Notes: generated by a model not told the origin, from the sequence alone. Counted from the first letter of the stretch, positions 1 to 7,900 are shown. The stretch is DNA of 46,046 bases from Clostridiales bacterium (GCA_024684435.1 JAIKWV010000023.1:1-46046), one strand, 5' to 3'. Numbers and translations: made by a program.

Positions 1-284
1 GTCGAGCGAACAACAGCTCCGCTTCTGTTGAGCGACAAAAAGCTGAAAATGAAATACAGATCCACCGACACCTGACCGCCGGCGCACATGTTACCTGGTC
101 CAGCAGTGACCCGGATGTGGTCACAGTGGACGAAGACGGCACTCTCACCGCTGTGGGCAGAGGCAAGGCTACCATCACCGCCACCGCGTGGGACGGCAGA
201 ACAGCCACCTGCGAGGTGACTGTGAGATATTCTTTCATCCAGATAATTATAATAGTCTTCCTGTTCGGATGGATATGGTATTAA
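1..284 (+). pseudogene. Big2-type membrane protein, 3' end, frameshifted
   Basis: The 5' end lies outside the window. From about position 75 to the stop at 282-284 the reading frame encodes a bacterial Ig-like (Big2) end: WSSSDPDVVTVDEDGTLTAV, then GKATITA, then a hydrophobic tail ending FGWIWY. The upstream part of the same domain (SDKKLKMKYRSTD) is read in a different frame, at 28-69, and hits a stop at 73-75. Loss of one base near 66-75 explains both. The intact relative at 44703-45152 has the same order (SKTSLRMSYRSTAKLTANYHVRWSS and the FGWIWYK tail), so the two are paralogs on opposite strands. Either this copy is a pseudogene or the base is a sequencing or assembly error. The likely role is a secreted or membrane-anchored surface protein; its function is unknown. 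Confidence 0.7.
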
Positions 285-342
285 AGCCTCTATTTACAAT
301 ACTTGCATCTCACGCAAACTTTACTAAAAAATAAATAAATCC

Positions 343-383
343 GGCTCTGCGGGTCTTGATTTTGGACCCTGCAGAGCTTTTTA
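343..383 (+). terminator. Rho-independent terminator, repeat-family type
   Basis: The stem GGCTCTGCGGGTC pairs with GGACCCTGCAGAGC (one bulge) and is followed by TTTTTA. It lies about 60 bp past the broken Big2 gene. A 15-bp piece containing GCAGAGCTTTTT is duplicated at 371-385 and 389-403. The same stem recurs near 10033 and 14790 and, diverged, near 33695. Confidence 0.65.
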
Positions 384-439
384 TTATTGCAGAGCTTTTT
401 ATTATGTTATAAATAAAAATATAAATAATCAATTTTTGG

Positions 440-535
440 GATTTTAGTCCAGAGTTTGGGTTCCTCACAATTAAAATGTCCACTAACCGGGTTCCCAACA
501 ATTCAAAGTGTCCAGTTTCTGGGGTACATTTTAAG
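440..535. repeat. Possible IS21-like terminal repeats, remnant
   Basis: Two imperfect direct repeats of about 25 bp lie at 458-482 and 489-514. Each has the form GGGTTCC, then ACAATT, A/C, AAA, TGTCCA. On the minus strand they read TGGACA-TTTGAATTGT-GGAACCC, which resembles the multiple terminal repeats of IS21-type elements as I remember them. No transposase gene is visible in the window, so this would be a solo end or a decayed copy. The stretch 404-620 holds no gene. Confidence 0.35.
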
Positions 536-623
536 CATATTACCTTAAATTCGAAATAATAGGAAGAACGATATGCAACAAATATGCTGCTTGAAAAGTC
601 TATAATCTTAATATATATGACAA

Positions 624-666
624 ACGCCCTCTGTCCTACTCAAATCACGAGTGGAACAGAGGGTGT
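624..666. other. Long hairpin upstream of the XRE gene
   Basis: ACGCCCTCTGT at 624-634 pairs with ACAGAGGGTGT at 656-666 (one G-U), with an inner ACTC/GAGT stem. No T-tract follows, so it is not a clear terminator. It could be the terminator of a lost gene or a remnant of a small mobile element. Nothing else is seen in 667-760. Confidence 0.4.
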
Positions 667-762
667 TAGCTATATAATCGAATCTGTTGGCCGATTGTTG
701 AAACTATCAAAACGGGACTTCAAAAAGCACTCATATTTGTAAATGATATTATCCGTAAACGC

Positions 763-793
763 TTGATTTTTTTCTTTTTTTGAGTGATATATA
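763..793 (+). promoter_or_regulatory. Candidate promoter of the XRE gene
   Basis: TTGATT at 763-768 is followed by an AT-rich spacer and TGATATATA at 785-793, in a T-rich context 30-60 bp before the XRE start. The -10 box is not exact. TGATATATAAATCA here is a near-palindrome that could be an autoregulatory operator. Confidence 0.35.
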
Positions 794-824
794 AATCAAT
801 CAAAAAGGAAGGTATGTATAGGGT

Positions 825-1055
825 ATGAAAAAACGGATTGAGCACATTTTACGGGAAAGGCGCATAGAGCTCGGCATGACGCAGCAAGAAGCGGCGCTGG
901 AGCTCGGTATGAGCATTCACCAGTATCAGAGATACGAGTATGGAGAGCACCGGCTTGCCAATTGTCCGATGAGAATAGGTCTTCGTATTTGTGAAGTGTT
1001 TGAGCTTGATCCGTTTGAAGTTGTAATGATTCAAAATAAAAATCGTAAGAAATGA
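825..1055 (+). CDS. XRE-family HTH transcriptional regulator
   Basis: This 76-residue protein is little more than one helix-turn-helix domain of the Cro/C1 type. Residues 8-60 carry the pattern LRERRIELGMTQQEAALELG, then MSIHQYQRYEYGEHRLAN, then a final helix RICEVFELDPFEVV. Such proteins bind short palindromes as dimers and repress, or sometimes activate, nearby promoters. A purine-rich AAGGAAGG lies about 12 bp before the ATG, which is rather far. It reads towards the recombinase operon but is separated from it by a strong terminator and the left inverted repeat, so it is a separate transcription unit. From its position, the recombinase operon is its likely target; this is inference. The palindrome inside the inverted repeat (1105-1122) is an obvious candidate operator. 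Confidence 0.9.
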   Translation: MKKRIEHILRERRIELGMTQQEAALELGMSIHQYQRYEYGEHRLANCPMRIGLRICEVFELDPFEVVMIQNKNRKK

Positions 1056-1059
1056 ATGT

Positions 1060-1098
1060 CTGTTTTGCAAATAAAATGCAAAACAGGCGATTTTTTTT
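1060..1098 (+). terminator. Rho-independent terminator after the XRE gene
   Basis: CTGTTTTGCA at 1060-1069 pairs perfectly with TGCAAAACAG at 1077-1086 around a 7-nt loop, followed by GCGA and eight T. It starts four bases after the XRE stop and ends directly at the left inverted repeat, insulating the operon from XRE transcription. Confidence 0.85.
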
Positions 1099-1099
1099 G

Positions 1100-1127
1100 C
1101 AAAATACGTCTGCGCAGACGTAGACAA
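1100..1127 (+). repeat. Left 28-bp inverted repeat of the recombinase block
   Basis: This 28-bp sequence is present as an exact reverse complement at 9708-9735. At its core, 1105-1122, is a perfect 18-bp palindrome, TACGTCTGCGCAGACGTA. The flanks are asymmetric: CAAAA outside, GACAA inside. The pair brackets the recombinase operon exactly. It could be a recombination site, a mobile-element end, an operator, or an outward terminator hairpin. Confidence 0.85.
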
Positions 1128-1151
1128 CTATCCCGTATTATGGCATATATG
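1122..1151 (+). promoter_or_regulatory. Candidate promoter of the recombinase operon
   Basis: TAGACA at 1122-1127 (five of six bases of the consensus -35) forms the inner end of the left inverted repeat. CATATATG follows at 1144-1151 with a 16-18 bp spacing. No better promoter is visible between the repeat and the first start codon. If it is real, a protein on the palindrome at 1105-1122 would cover the -35 box. Confidence 0.35.
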
Positions 1152-1200
1152 AAAAGTGCCCTATGGTCAGAGGACTAATAGTGAAGGGAGGACGACTCAT

Positions 1201-1299
1201 ATGAACAGACAACGAAACGATATACGGGAGGTGAACCGATGGATGACGTCAAAAGAATTGCCGGGGAACGGGCAGCGCGTCCGAAAGCGTCGCAGGTAG
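1201..1299 (+). CDS. Possible 32-residue leader ORF overlapping the recombinase start
   Basis: An ATG at 1201 follows a good GGGAGG (about 1185-1190). The 32-codon frame runs MNRQRNDIREVNRW...KRRR and stops at 1297-1299, overlapping the first 61 bases of the recombinase gene in another frame. The product is very basic and Arg-rich. It could be a small DNA-binding protein, a leader peptide coupling translation to the recombinase, or chance. The ribosome binding site of the recombinase lies inside it. Confidence 0.35.
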   Translation: MNRQRNDIREVNRWMTSKELPGNGQRVRKRRR

Positions 1300-3425
1300 G
1301 CGCGGGCTTTGAATCGGAACGGCAAAGAGAAAAGAACGCGCTTGTAAGGCAGCTGGACGCGCAGGACGGAAGAAATGTTCATAAAATCGCCGCCGCTGCC
1401 GATGCCGCAGAAGAAGACCGGGTTTTGCGCGTTGCCGCATACTGCCGCGTATCTACAGATGATATTGATCAGAAGCTTTCCATTCATTTGCAGATTCAGC
1501 AGTATATGAAAAAAATCAAAGAAAATCCGAACTGGAAATATGCCGGCTGTTATGTTGACGATGGTTTTTCCGGCACAAATACGGCGCACAGACAAGGCTT
1601 TCAAAAATTAATGAAAGACGCAATGGACGGCAAAATCGATATGATCATCACAAAAGCGGTTTCCCGATTTGCCCGTAATCTGATGGACTGCATCGGCTGG
1701 GTGGAGGCGCTGCAGAATCATGACCCTCCGATCCGCGTTTTCTTTGAGCAGGAAAATCTTGATACCATGTCTCAGACAAGCGGAATCATTCTGTTTGTTC
1801 TGGCAATGGTCGCGCAGGAAGAAAGCCATATGAAAAGCGAGGCGATTCTGCTGTCATTGGAATGGCGGTTCAGCAGAGGGCGATTTTTGACGCCCCGTCT
1901 CTTCGGATACGATAAAGTTGAAGTTCCGGACGGTTTCGGCGGCAAAAAGAAAGTATTGTCAGTCAATGAAAATGAAGCCCGCGTTGTGCGGTGGATGTAT
2001 TCAACGCTTGTCAACGGCGGCACTCCTGAAGAAATCGCCGAGGTGCTGACGGAAATGGCGATTCCGACCGGCGGACGCCGCAGAGACGGCACGCTTAACA
2101 CCCACTGGAGTCCGAGCGGCGTTGTCGCGGCATTGCGGAATGAAAAGCACTGCGGCGACGTTTTGGCAAGGAAAACGTATACGCCGAATTACAAAGATCA
2201 CAAATCAAAGAAAAACAACGGCAAAAAGAATAAATATTTTCAGGCGGATCATCATGAGGCAATCGTATCGCGTTCCATGTGGAATGCCGCGCAGCGGATA
2301 TTAAACAGCCGGAAATACGGTCACGAAGGAACATATCTTCCGATGCGCATTATAGACCATGGTGCTTTAACAGGATACATTTCCATGAACCGGTCATGGG
2401 CAGGCTTTGATTATGAAGATTATTACCGCGCCGGGCAAATCGTAATGGGAATGCTGGATGAAGAGTTAACAACCGATCTCGGCTCCGAATATCTCCCGGA
2501 AGCGGGCAGACGCATCGGCGGTATTGTTGACGATCACGGTATCGCGCAAATTGCCCGAGATCTGACTGAAGCGGAACAGGAAATCAAAGATGAACTTGAA
2601 GGTAAAACCTCTGATGAAGACGATAACGGAATCAACGCCGACAGCTCCAAAGCGTTTCAGGTGGTCAGCGGAGAAATGTTTTCGCGCGTATATGATCCTG
2701 TTGTTCGTATAACAACAAAAGGCTTTACATTCAATAACAGCTGCATTTCAAAACTATCAGATATTGAAACAGTCGAGATTCTTTTTAATCCTGTCGAGCG
2801 TATGATTGTTGTGCGTCCATGCAAACGAAATCATCCGAACGCCGTCTTCTGGGACGCGAAGTATAAAAGCGGAGCACCTTTTTGCAAAGTACTTTATGAC
2901 AGCATGGGCTGGGACACAGATTATTCTTTCCGCGTTCCGTGCCAAACAGTTATAAATCCTATGCGGCCGGATGAAAAAGCGCTTGCTTTTGATTTGGATA
3001 ATTTTGTCGGGCGTACAGCTAATAAAAAAGACGAGGTTATTATCGCGCAGCGAGATTCCGAAAACAACACAGAAGAACGCGAGGACGCGAAAAGCTACTA
3101 TTATCCGCCTGACGAAGATGAACCGCAGGAGATCAGGGATATGGAAGTAAAATTCCGGCAGGCTGTTGAAATGAAAAAGAAGCGGTTCGGGACGCCCGTT
3201 TTCAGACATATAACGGGAGTCAGGAGTCCCGGCGCTGAAATGCCGGAAGAAGAATGGGATATGATGGCACAGGCAGAGCCGCTGGATACAACACATATCG
3301 TTGACTCGGAAACGGTGGATGCGCTTTTGGTGGAAATCAGAGAAGATCCTCCGGTTCTGCATCAGATTCTCAACACGTATCCCGGCGAAGAAATTGTTAT
3401 TGAAAGTGAGGAGGCGCAGCAATGA
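1239..3425 (+). CDS. Large serine recombinase with a novel C-terminal half
   Basis: This 728-residue serine recombinase cuts and rejoins DNA through a Ser-phosphate bond. The start follows GGGAGGTG at 1227-1234. After a charged 60-residue extension, the resolvase domain (about 65-215) shows AAYCRVSTDD with the nucleophile Ser72, then DDGFSGTNTAHRQGFQKLM and SRFARNLMD. The recombinase domain (about 215-360) follows, with RLFGYDKVEV and WSPSGVVAALRNEKHCGDVL. The Cys4 zinc ribbon and long coiled coil usual in large serine recombinases are missing; instead there is YLPMRIIDHGALTGYISM. Residues about 475-600 are a different domain, with FNNSCISKL (near 495) and MGW at 556-558, that is repeated in the next-but-one gene. 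An acidic tail follows. It is the first full gene of a packed operon inside the inverted repeats, and overlaps the next gene by ATGA. Its substrate sites are not shown; the flanking repeats are candidates. Confidence 0.9.
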   Translation: MDDVKRIAGERAARPKASQVGAGFESERQREKNALVRQLDAQDGRNVHKIAAAADAAEEDRVLRVAAYCRVSTDDIDQKLSIHLQIQQYMKKIKENPNWKYAGCYVDDGFSGTNTAHRQGFQKLMKDAMDGKIDMIITKAVSRFARNLMDCIGWVEALQNHDPPIRVFFEQENLDTMSQTSGIILFVLAMVAQEESHMKSEAILLSLEWRFSRGRFLTPRLFGYDKVEVPDGFGGKKKVLSVNENEARVVRWMYSTLVNGGTPEEIAEVLTEMAIPTGGRRRDGTLNTHWSPSGVVAALRNEKHCGDVLARKTYTPNYKDHKSKKNNGKKNKYFQADHHEAIVSRSMWNAAQRILNSRKYGHEGTYLPMRIIDHGALTGYISMNRSWAGFDYEDYYRAGQIVMGMLDEELTTDLGSEYLPEAGRRIGGIVDDHGIAQIARDLTEAEQEIKDELEGKTSDEDDNGINADSSKAFQVVSGEMFSRVYDPVVRITTKGFTFNNSCISKLSDIETVEILFNPVERMIVVRPCKRNHPNAVFWDAKYKSGAPFCKVLYDSMGWDTDYSFRVPCQTVINPMRPDEKALAFDLDNFVGRTANKKDEVIIAQRDSENNTEEREDAKSYYYPPDEDEPQEIRDMEVKFRQAVEMKKKRFGTPVFRHITGVRSPGAEMPEEEWDMMAQAEPLDTTHIVDSETVDALLVEIREDPPVLHQILNTYPGEEIVIESEEAQQ

Positions 3426-4219
3426 CAGTATCAAGAGACCCCTCAAAAAGCCGCCCTTTATCATCAAATGTCAAACGGCTGATGCGGCTTGCCAGAGCTT
3501 CTCCGGTTAATAATAATGTGATAAAAGTTGCAAGACAATTTACAAACCGTGATTTTGCCTATTGTCATAAGCAGGGTAATCTTTTCATGGAAGCGGCATC
3601 AATGGGATTTTCCATGGAGGATTTCGCGCCGCGTTTTATGACGAGCCAGCTTGCCGGTGTATTTGACGTCAGTTTTGTCGCCGCAAACGGAATGGAGAAT
3701 GATGAGTTATCCAATCTTCTGCGTATTCCTTTGCTGCTGAAAAACCCCGAATCCATCGTTGAGGCGCTTTATTGGATTGATGATGTTGTATCAAAAGCGG
3801 AAGACGGCGATAATAAAAGCCTTTTGATTTCACAGGCATATGAGGCTGAACACCTTCGTCTGCCGCCTTCTTTGGCGGAGCTGCCGGAGGAGCCGAACCG
3901 CAATACCGAAGAGCTGGCATACGCTTATTGGCTGGGTTTTATTTACCGCTGTGAATGTTTGATGCACGAAGAATCAAGCCGGATGGTATACGGAGCGTTT
4001 CAGGAATGTATCATGCGAAGAGCTTATGAAGAATTGCTCCGCAGCCCGATGGGTCAAAACGATTTGATTGACAGCGCGATTGATATTTGCGCGGAACTTG
4101 ACAGGCTGCTTATTGAGAAAATATGGCCTGAAAAATCCAGGCGCAGGCAAAAGCTGCAAAAGAAAGAACTTGAGCGCCCGAAAACAATCGCGGACGCGAA
4201 TCAAAAGGAGGTCACATAA
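3422..4219 (+). CDS. Unknown protein of the recombinase operon, mainly helical
   Basis: This 265-residue protein overlaps the recombinase stop by four bases and has its own GAGGAGG. I do not recognise a named family. It looks alpha-helical, without signal peptide or membrane segments, and ends in a basic, charged tail (KSRRRQKLQKKELERPK). Residues about 160-190 read ELAYAYWLGFIYRCECLMHE, followed by SSRMVYGAFQECIMRRAYEE. From memory this resembles a motif (AYW.GYIYRYW...TGESS..IY) in small proteins next to toxin-antitoxin-like genes with DUF3990/DUF3791; I could not check this. If right, it would suggest an antitoxin-like partner in the same operon as the Fic protein. Otherwise it may be an accessory factor of the recombinase. 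Confidence 0.7.
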   Translation: MTVSRDPSKSRPLSSNVKRLMRLARASPVNNNVIKVARQFTNRDFAYCHKQGNLFMEAASMGFSMEDFAPRFMTSQLAGVFDVSFVAANGMENDELSNLLRIPLLLKNPESIVEALYWIDDVVSKAEDGDNKSLLISQAYEAEHLRLPPSLAELPEEPNRNTEELAYAYWLGFIYRCECLMHEESSRMVYGAFQECIMRRAYEELLRSPMGQNDLIDSAIDICAELDRLLIEKIWPEKSRRRQKLQKKELERPKTIADANQKEVT

Positions 4220-4993
4220 ATGATAGAAGATTATAACCGGTCCTGGTACGGTCAAAGACAAGGATACGAGCCCGGATTGCCCGGCGCGCAGCGGACGCCG
4301 TATTCAGGAATGTCACAAGCGGAATCATCGATTGGCGGAGTCGGCGGTCTGTCACGCGAGGAACGTCAGGAAGCAAAACGTCTTGCTGAAGAAGCCGGGT
4401 TCAGCTTTTCGGGCTATCAAGTGGTAAGAAGAGAATTTATTTCACACCGTTTTGATCCCGCAATGACCATTCGCGGAAACAGCATTACGTTTAACAACTC
4501 CTGTATCAGCAAACTGGAGGACGCGACTTATATCCAGTTTTTAATCAACCCTGAAGAACATAAGCTGGCAATTCGTCCATGCGACGAAGGCGCGCGTGAC
4601 GCCGTGCGCTGGTGTGTTGTCCGGGGAGATAAACGCAAGAGCCGTGAAATCACCTGCAGACCTTTTACAACGAAGCTGTATGAGCTGATGGGTTGGGAAA
4701 CCATTTACCGCTACAAACTGCAGGGAATGAAAATCAATTATCAGGGTGAGAATCTTTATCTTTTTGATTTAAGTTCAAAAGAAGCTTTTCTTCCGCAGAG
4801 CCGGGATCCCGAAACGGGAAAAATCAAGCGGCCGAAACCGATTCTGCCGCGCGAGTGGATGGAAACCTTCGGAATGGATGTTGACGCGCATACGGCGTCT
4901 ACACATATTGATCTGAAGGAAGGCTTTGTTTCTTCGGATATGAGTCCCGCAGAAAAATATGATGAAAAAGAAATGACGGAGGTAATAGAATGA
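4220..4993 (+). CDS. Stand-alone protein with the recombinase C-terminal (MGW) domain
   Basis: This 257-residue protein starts one base after the previous stop, behind AAAGGAGG. Its first 70 residues are low-complexity and Gly/Gln/Glu-rich. Residues about 65-185 clearly match the recombinase C-terminal part: YQVVRREFISHRFDPAMTI against FQVVSGEMFSRVYDPVVRI, then an identical FNNSCISKL, then FLINPEEHKLAIRPC against ILFNPVERMIVVRPC, and MGW at 157-159. The pattern then ends in LYLFDLSSKEAF. The domain is not one I can name. A fused copy and a free copy in one operon suggest a homotypic contact or shared DNA binding, for example a subunit controlling recombination direction; this is inference. 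Confidence 0.75.
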   Translation: MIEDYNRSWYGQRQGYEPGLPGAQRTPYSGMSQAESSIGGVGGLSREERQEAKRLAEEAGFSFSGYQVVRREFISHRFDPAMTIRGNSITFNNSCISKLEDATYIQFLINPEEHKLAIRPCDEGARDAVRWCVVRGDKRKSREITCRPFTTKLYELMGWETIYRYKLQGMKINYQGENLYLFDLSSKEAFLPQSRDPETGKIKRPKPILPREWMETFGMDVDAHTASTHIDLKEGFVSSDMSPAEKYDEKEMTEVIE

Positions 4994-5337
4994 ACACACA
5001 GCTTCTTATGACATTGAATCTGCAGGAGGATTCCATTCTTCTGAATGAAGACGTTCTAAACGCTTTGGATCGGCCGCGCCAGGTGCAAATTCTTATCAAC
5101 CGCGATGAAAAAATGCTTTTGCTCAGAGCCTGCACCATTGATGATTTACAGGCAGTGGTCGTGCCCGAAGCGCGTACTGCCGCATTCGAAATCAGCGGCA
5201 GAAGTTTGCTCAAAAAGATCCGGCAGATGGTTGGCTGGGAAGACAACAGACCAAGGGTGTGCCGCGGAGAATATCTTCCGGTGCATCAGGCAATACGTTT
5301 CAGTCTGATTGAATCAGAGCCGTTGGAAATCAGATAG
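4990..5337 (+). CDS. Small single-domain MGW protein
   Basis: This 115-residue protein overlaps the previous gene by ATGA, behind ACGGAGGT. It appears to be a minimal version of the domain in the recombinase tail: SILLNEDVLNAL, then VQILINRDEKMLLLRAC (compare VEILFNPVERMIVVRPC), a helix SLLKKIRQMVGW with GW at 82-83, and an end AIRFSLIESEPLE like the FDL...E end of its relatives. It has no signal peptide or membrane segment. Without the fused regions it is the best protein for structure prediction of the family. Its function is unknown; an accessory role in the recombination complex is the simplest guess. Confidence 0.7.
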   Translation: MNTQLLMTLNLQEDSILLNEDVLNALDRPRQVQILINRDEKMLLLRACTIDDLQAVVVPEARTAAFEISGRSLLKKIRQMVGWEDNRPRVCRGEYLPVHQAIRFSLIESEPLEIR

Positions 5338-5367
5338 GGATAATTGCGCGAAAAAAGGAGGATGCAT

Positions 5368-7860
5368 ATGGATCAGGAAAAGCTGTTTAAATATCTGCAG
5401 CAGCGTTATTTTTCAAGGCGGGATATTCTTTCGCGTATACCGCTCGGCATCAATCCGGACTCGTTATGGCGGGAATTGCTGAACCGGCGCCGCTCAGAAA
5501 GCGCCGAGCTGCCGCTTTACAGCAGCGCAGGCACACCTTTCTGGTATATGACAACAGATAAAATGATAAGCGCAAGCGAAAAAATAATCGAGGCTATGTA
5601 TGAAAATGAGACTGAATTTGATCCCTATACGCAGCCTCCGCCCGTTTTAACACTGGAGGAAGTATTTTTCACAAGCTATGTGGAAGGATCCAGGATTACC
5701 ATGCAGGACGCCATGGATTTTCTTACAGGCGGTCAGCCGCCGAGAGACATAGAAGAACAGCTTATCTCAAACAACCGCCGTGCAGGTGGATTTTCAGCCG
5801 CGAATCTCTACAGAAGCATTGATGAGGATTTTTTGAAAGAGCTTGCGTTCATATTGACCGACGGCATGGAAAACGGCGGTCATGATTACCGCGCAAATAG
5901 TGAAACCGATTTCAGCTTTATCGTTGAAGAGAATTTTGAGTTTCCTTCGCCTTATACCATTCCGGAAAGAGTCAGGCATCTATGCGTTTTTTTGTCCTCT
6001 GACAATACGCACCCTTTGATAAAAGCGGCGGCGGCGCAGGGATATATTCTTGCCGTCCGTCCGTTTCCCGAAGGAAACGAAAGGCTCGGCCGTATTCTGT
6101 CAAATATGATTTTACTGCGATCGGGATACACTTTTTTCGGCGACGTCAGTCTATCCTCGCTCATCGCAAGAAGAACTTATGAGTATTTTGAGGCTGTTTC
6201 AAATATTCTGCGAAAAGAAAACGGCGGTGATCTTACTTACTTCATTGAATACTACCTTGATCTGCTTTCACGCGCTGTAGATGAAAGGCGTCTCAGAATT
6301 CAGCAAAAGCAGGAGAAATTACTTCAGTCAGAGCAGGAATTCGCGCGAAAAGCTCTGTCGCCGCCGGATTTTTCTGTCAGCGGGGATGAGCCTCAGCCAG
6401 GTACGCATAACGCGCAAAAGAGGCAAGAACAGGACTCCGTTTCAGCAGAAGACAACGCGGATTTTTTTGACGGTTTTATTTCGATAAATCCCAACGATGA
6501 TATACTGCCGGGGGATGACAATTTTTCACGGCAGGAAGGATTATGCCGATCTGATATTCTTAAAAAGCTTTACAGAATGAAAGAAAGCAACGGCATACTT
6601 GTGAAAAAAAGCGCGTGTCTGCTTCTTGACTATCTTGATAACGGTATTCAATCTTTCACAGTTGAAAATATCCGAAACGATCTCGATATAACGCAAAAAC
6701 AAGCCGAAAATGTTATAACGCATTTGAAAGGCGACGGAATTATTGAGGGCTTTGGTGAACGGACCGGCGGACTCAGACAATACTGCCTTGCGGGAGACGA
6801 TGAGCATCTTGCGCCGCGGGATTACAGTTCTGAAATCATAGAAGCTGTAAAACAATTACGTGTTTCTACCAGATCTTCAAAGGATAAACGCACCGGTCAG
6901 TTGCTTACGGTGTGTATGCCGAAAGGTACCGTCACGGTTGAAGACTACGCGGAGTACGGGGACGTGTCCAGGCTTGCGATAGATATGGCGCTGCCCGAAA
7001 AAATGGGTATTGTGAAAAAAATAAATCGCGGTATTTACAGAATCAACCGCAGCGTGGAAACCCGGCAGCCCTCTCTCAGCGAAAGCGAGCGGACTTTTCT
7101 GAAAAAGGTGTATGAAAAGTTCAAAGAAAAACCGTTTACAAGAGAAGACGCGATGGAGGTTTGCAATTTGTCAAGATCCTGCGTAGGAAGTTACCTGCAT
7201 CAGCTTATAATGCTGCAGATCGCAGCTCCCTCGCAAGAAATCAACTATCATTATAAACTGCTTGTAAATCCAAAGAATAATCCGGATTTGTTCAACGGCG
7301 GACCGCGGCCTTCAGGCGACAGCCCGCAAAAGGAACAAAAATCTGAAAACGCGGACGCCGGAGCTCCGCGGAGCGATTACGCTCCTGAAGTTTACCGTAT
7401 GATAAAAAAGCTTGAGGATTCGCAAACTTCGCCAAGGGACAGACGCCTTGCCAAAGCTTTGCGCCTGAGTCTTTCAAAAGGCACGCTTCTCCGAAACGAC
7501 TATGACGCGTGGGGATTCACGGATAATATGTGGCAGACTGACACCAAGCTTGCAAAACAGCTCGGTTTAATCAGTAAACAGCCCGAAGGCGGATATATTC
7601 TTAACAGGACGCTCAAACCGGTTCTTCTGCCGCACCAAAAGAAAACCGTTACAGCGATTTATGACGCGTTCGGCGACAGGGAGTTTTCATCGGAAATGTT
7701 TATCGCGACACTGAATTATTCAGCTTCCTACACCTACGCGTCTCTGCACAAACTGATGCTTTTACAGATTGTGGATCAGGAAGGCGTCGGCGAGGACAGA
7801 CAATACCGGCTGCTTGTGAACCCGGAAGATCATCCGGAGTGCTTTGAAAGCGCGGCGTAA
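5368..7860 (+). CDS. Fic-fold protein with Arg in place of the catalytic His, plus HTH modules
   Basis: The protein has 830 residues. The ATG at 5368 is preferred because AAAGGAGG lies six bases before it; an upstream TTG (5344) is in frame but has no such site. The N-terminal part (about 60-310) is a Fic domain. Residues near 100-106 (TSYVEGS) resemble the inhibitory helix motif S/T-x-x-x-E-G/N. The active-site loop reads VRPFPEGNERLGR, aligning with HPFxxGNGRxGR, but the catalytic His is Arg231 and the second Gly is Glu. Fic enzymes use that His to transfer AMP or other phosphate groups to proteins, so this one is probably inactive in that reaction or changed in it. A winged-helix-like segment follows (about 400-475). 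Then come two tandem modules of about 155 residues (484-636 and 669-830), each starting DY-x-x-E and ending in KLLVNPKNNPDLF or RLLVNPEDHPECF. A DNA-binding or scaffold role is inferred. Confidence 0.8.
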   Translation: MDQEKLFKYLQQRYFSRRDILSRIPLGINPDSLWRELLNRRRSESAELPLYSSAGTPFWYMTTDKMISASEKIIEAMYENETEFDPYTQPPPVLTLEEVFFTSYVEGSRITMQDAMDFLTGGQPPRDIEEQLISNNRRAGGFSAANLYRSIDEDFLKELAFILTDGMENGGHDYRANSETDFSFIVEENFEFPSPYTIPERVRHLCVFLSSDNTHPLIKAAAAQGYILAVRPFPEGNERLGRILSNMILLRSGYTFFGDVSLSSLIARRTYEYFEAVSNILRKENGGDLTYFIEYYLDLLSRAVDERRLRIQQKQEKLLQSEQEFARKALSPPDFSVSGDEPQPGTHNAQKRQEQDSVSAEDNADFFDGFISINPNDDILPGDDNFSRQEGLCRSDILKKLYRMKESNGILVKKSACLLLDYLDNGIQSFTVENIRNDLDITQKQAENVITHLKGDGIIEGFGERTGGLRQYCLAGDDEHLAPRDYSSEIIEAVKQLRVSTRSSKDKRTGQLLTVCMPKGTVTVEDYAEYGDVSRLAIDMALPEKMGIVKKINRGIYRINRSVETRQPSLSESERTFLKKVYEKFKEKPFTREDAMEVCNLSRSCVGSYLHQLIMLQIAAPSQEINYHYKLLVNPKNNPDLFNGGPRPSGDSPQKEQKSENADAGAPRSDYAPEVYRMIKKLEDSQTSPRDRRLAKALRLSLSKGTLLRNDYDAWGFTDNMWQTDTKLAKQLGLISKQPEGGYILNRTLKPVLLPHQKKTVTAIYDAFGDREFSSEMFIATLNYSASYTYASLHKLMLLQIVDQEGVGEDRQYRLLVNPEDHPECFESAA

Positions 7861-7900
7861 ATAATAAAGGGACGGCGGGAGGGAACAGAAAGGAAACATT

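Noticed and set aside
2757-3467. 236-codon minus-strand frame across the recombinase end
   Set aside because: It is opposite to a well-supported gene and its composition (Phe, Arg, Ile, His) is typical of an antisense frame.
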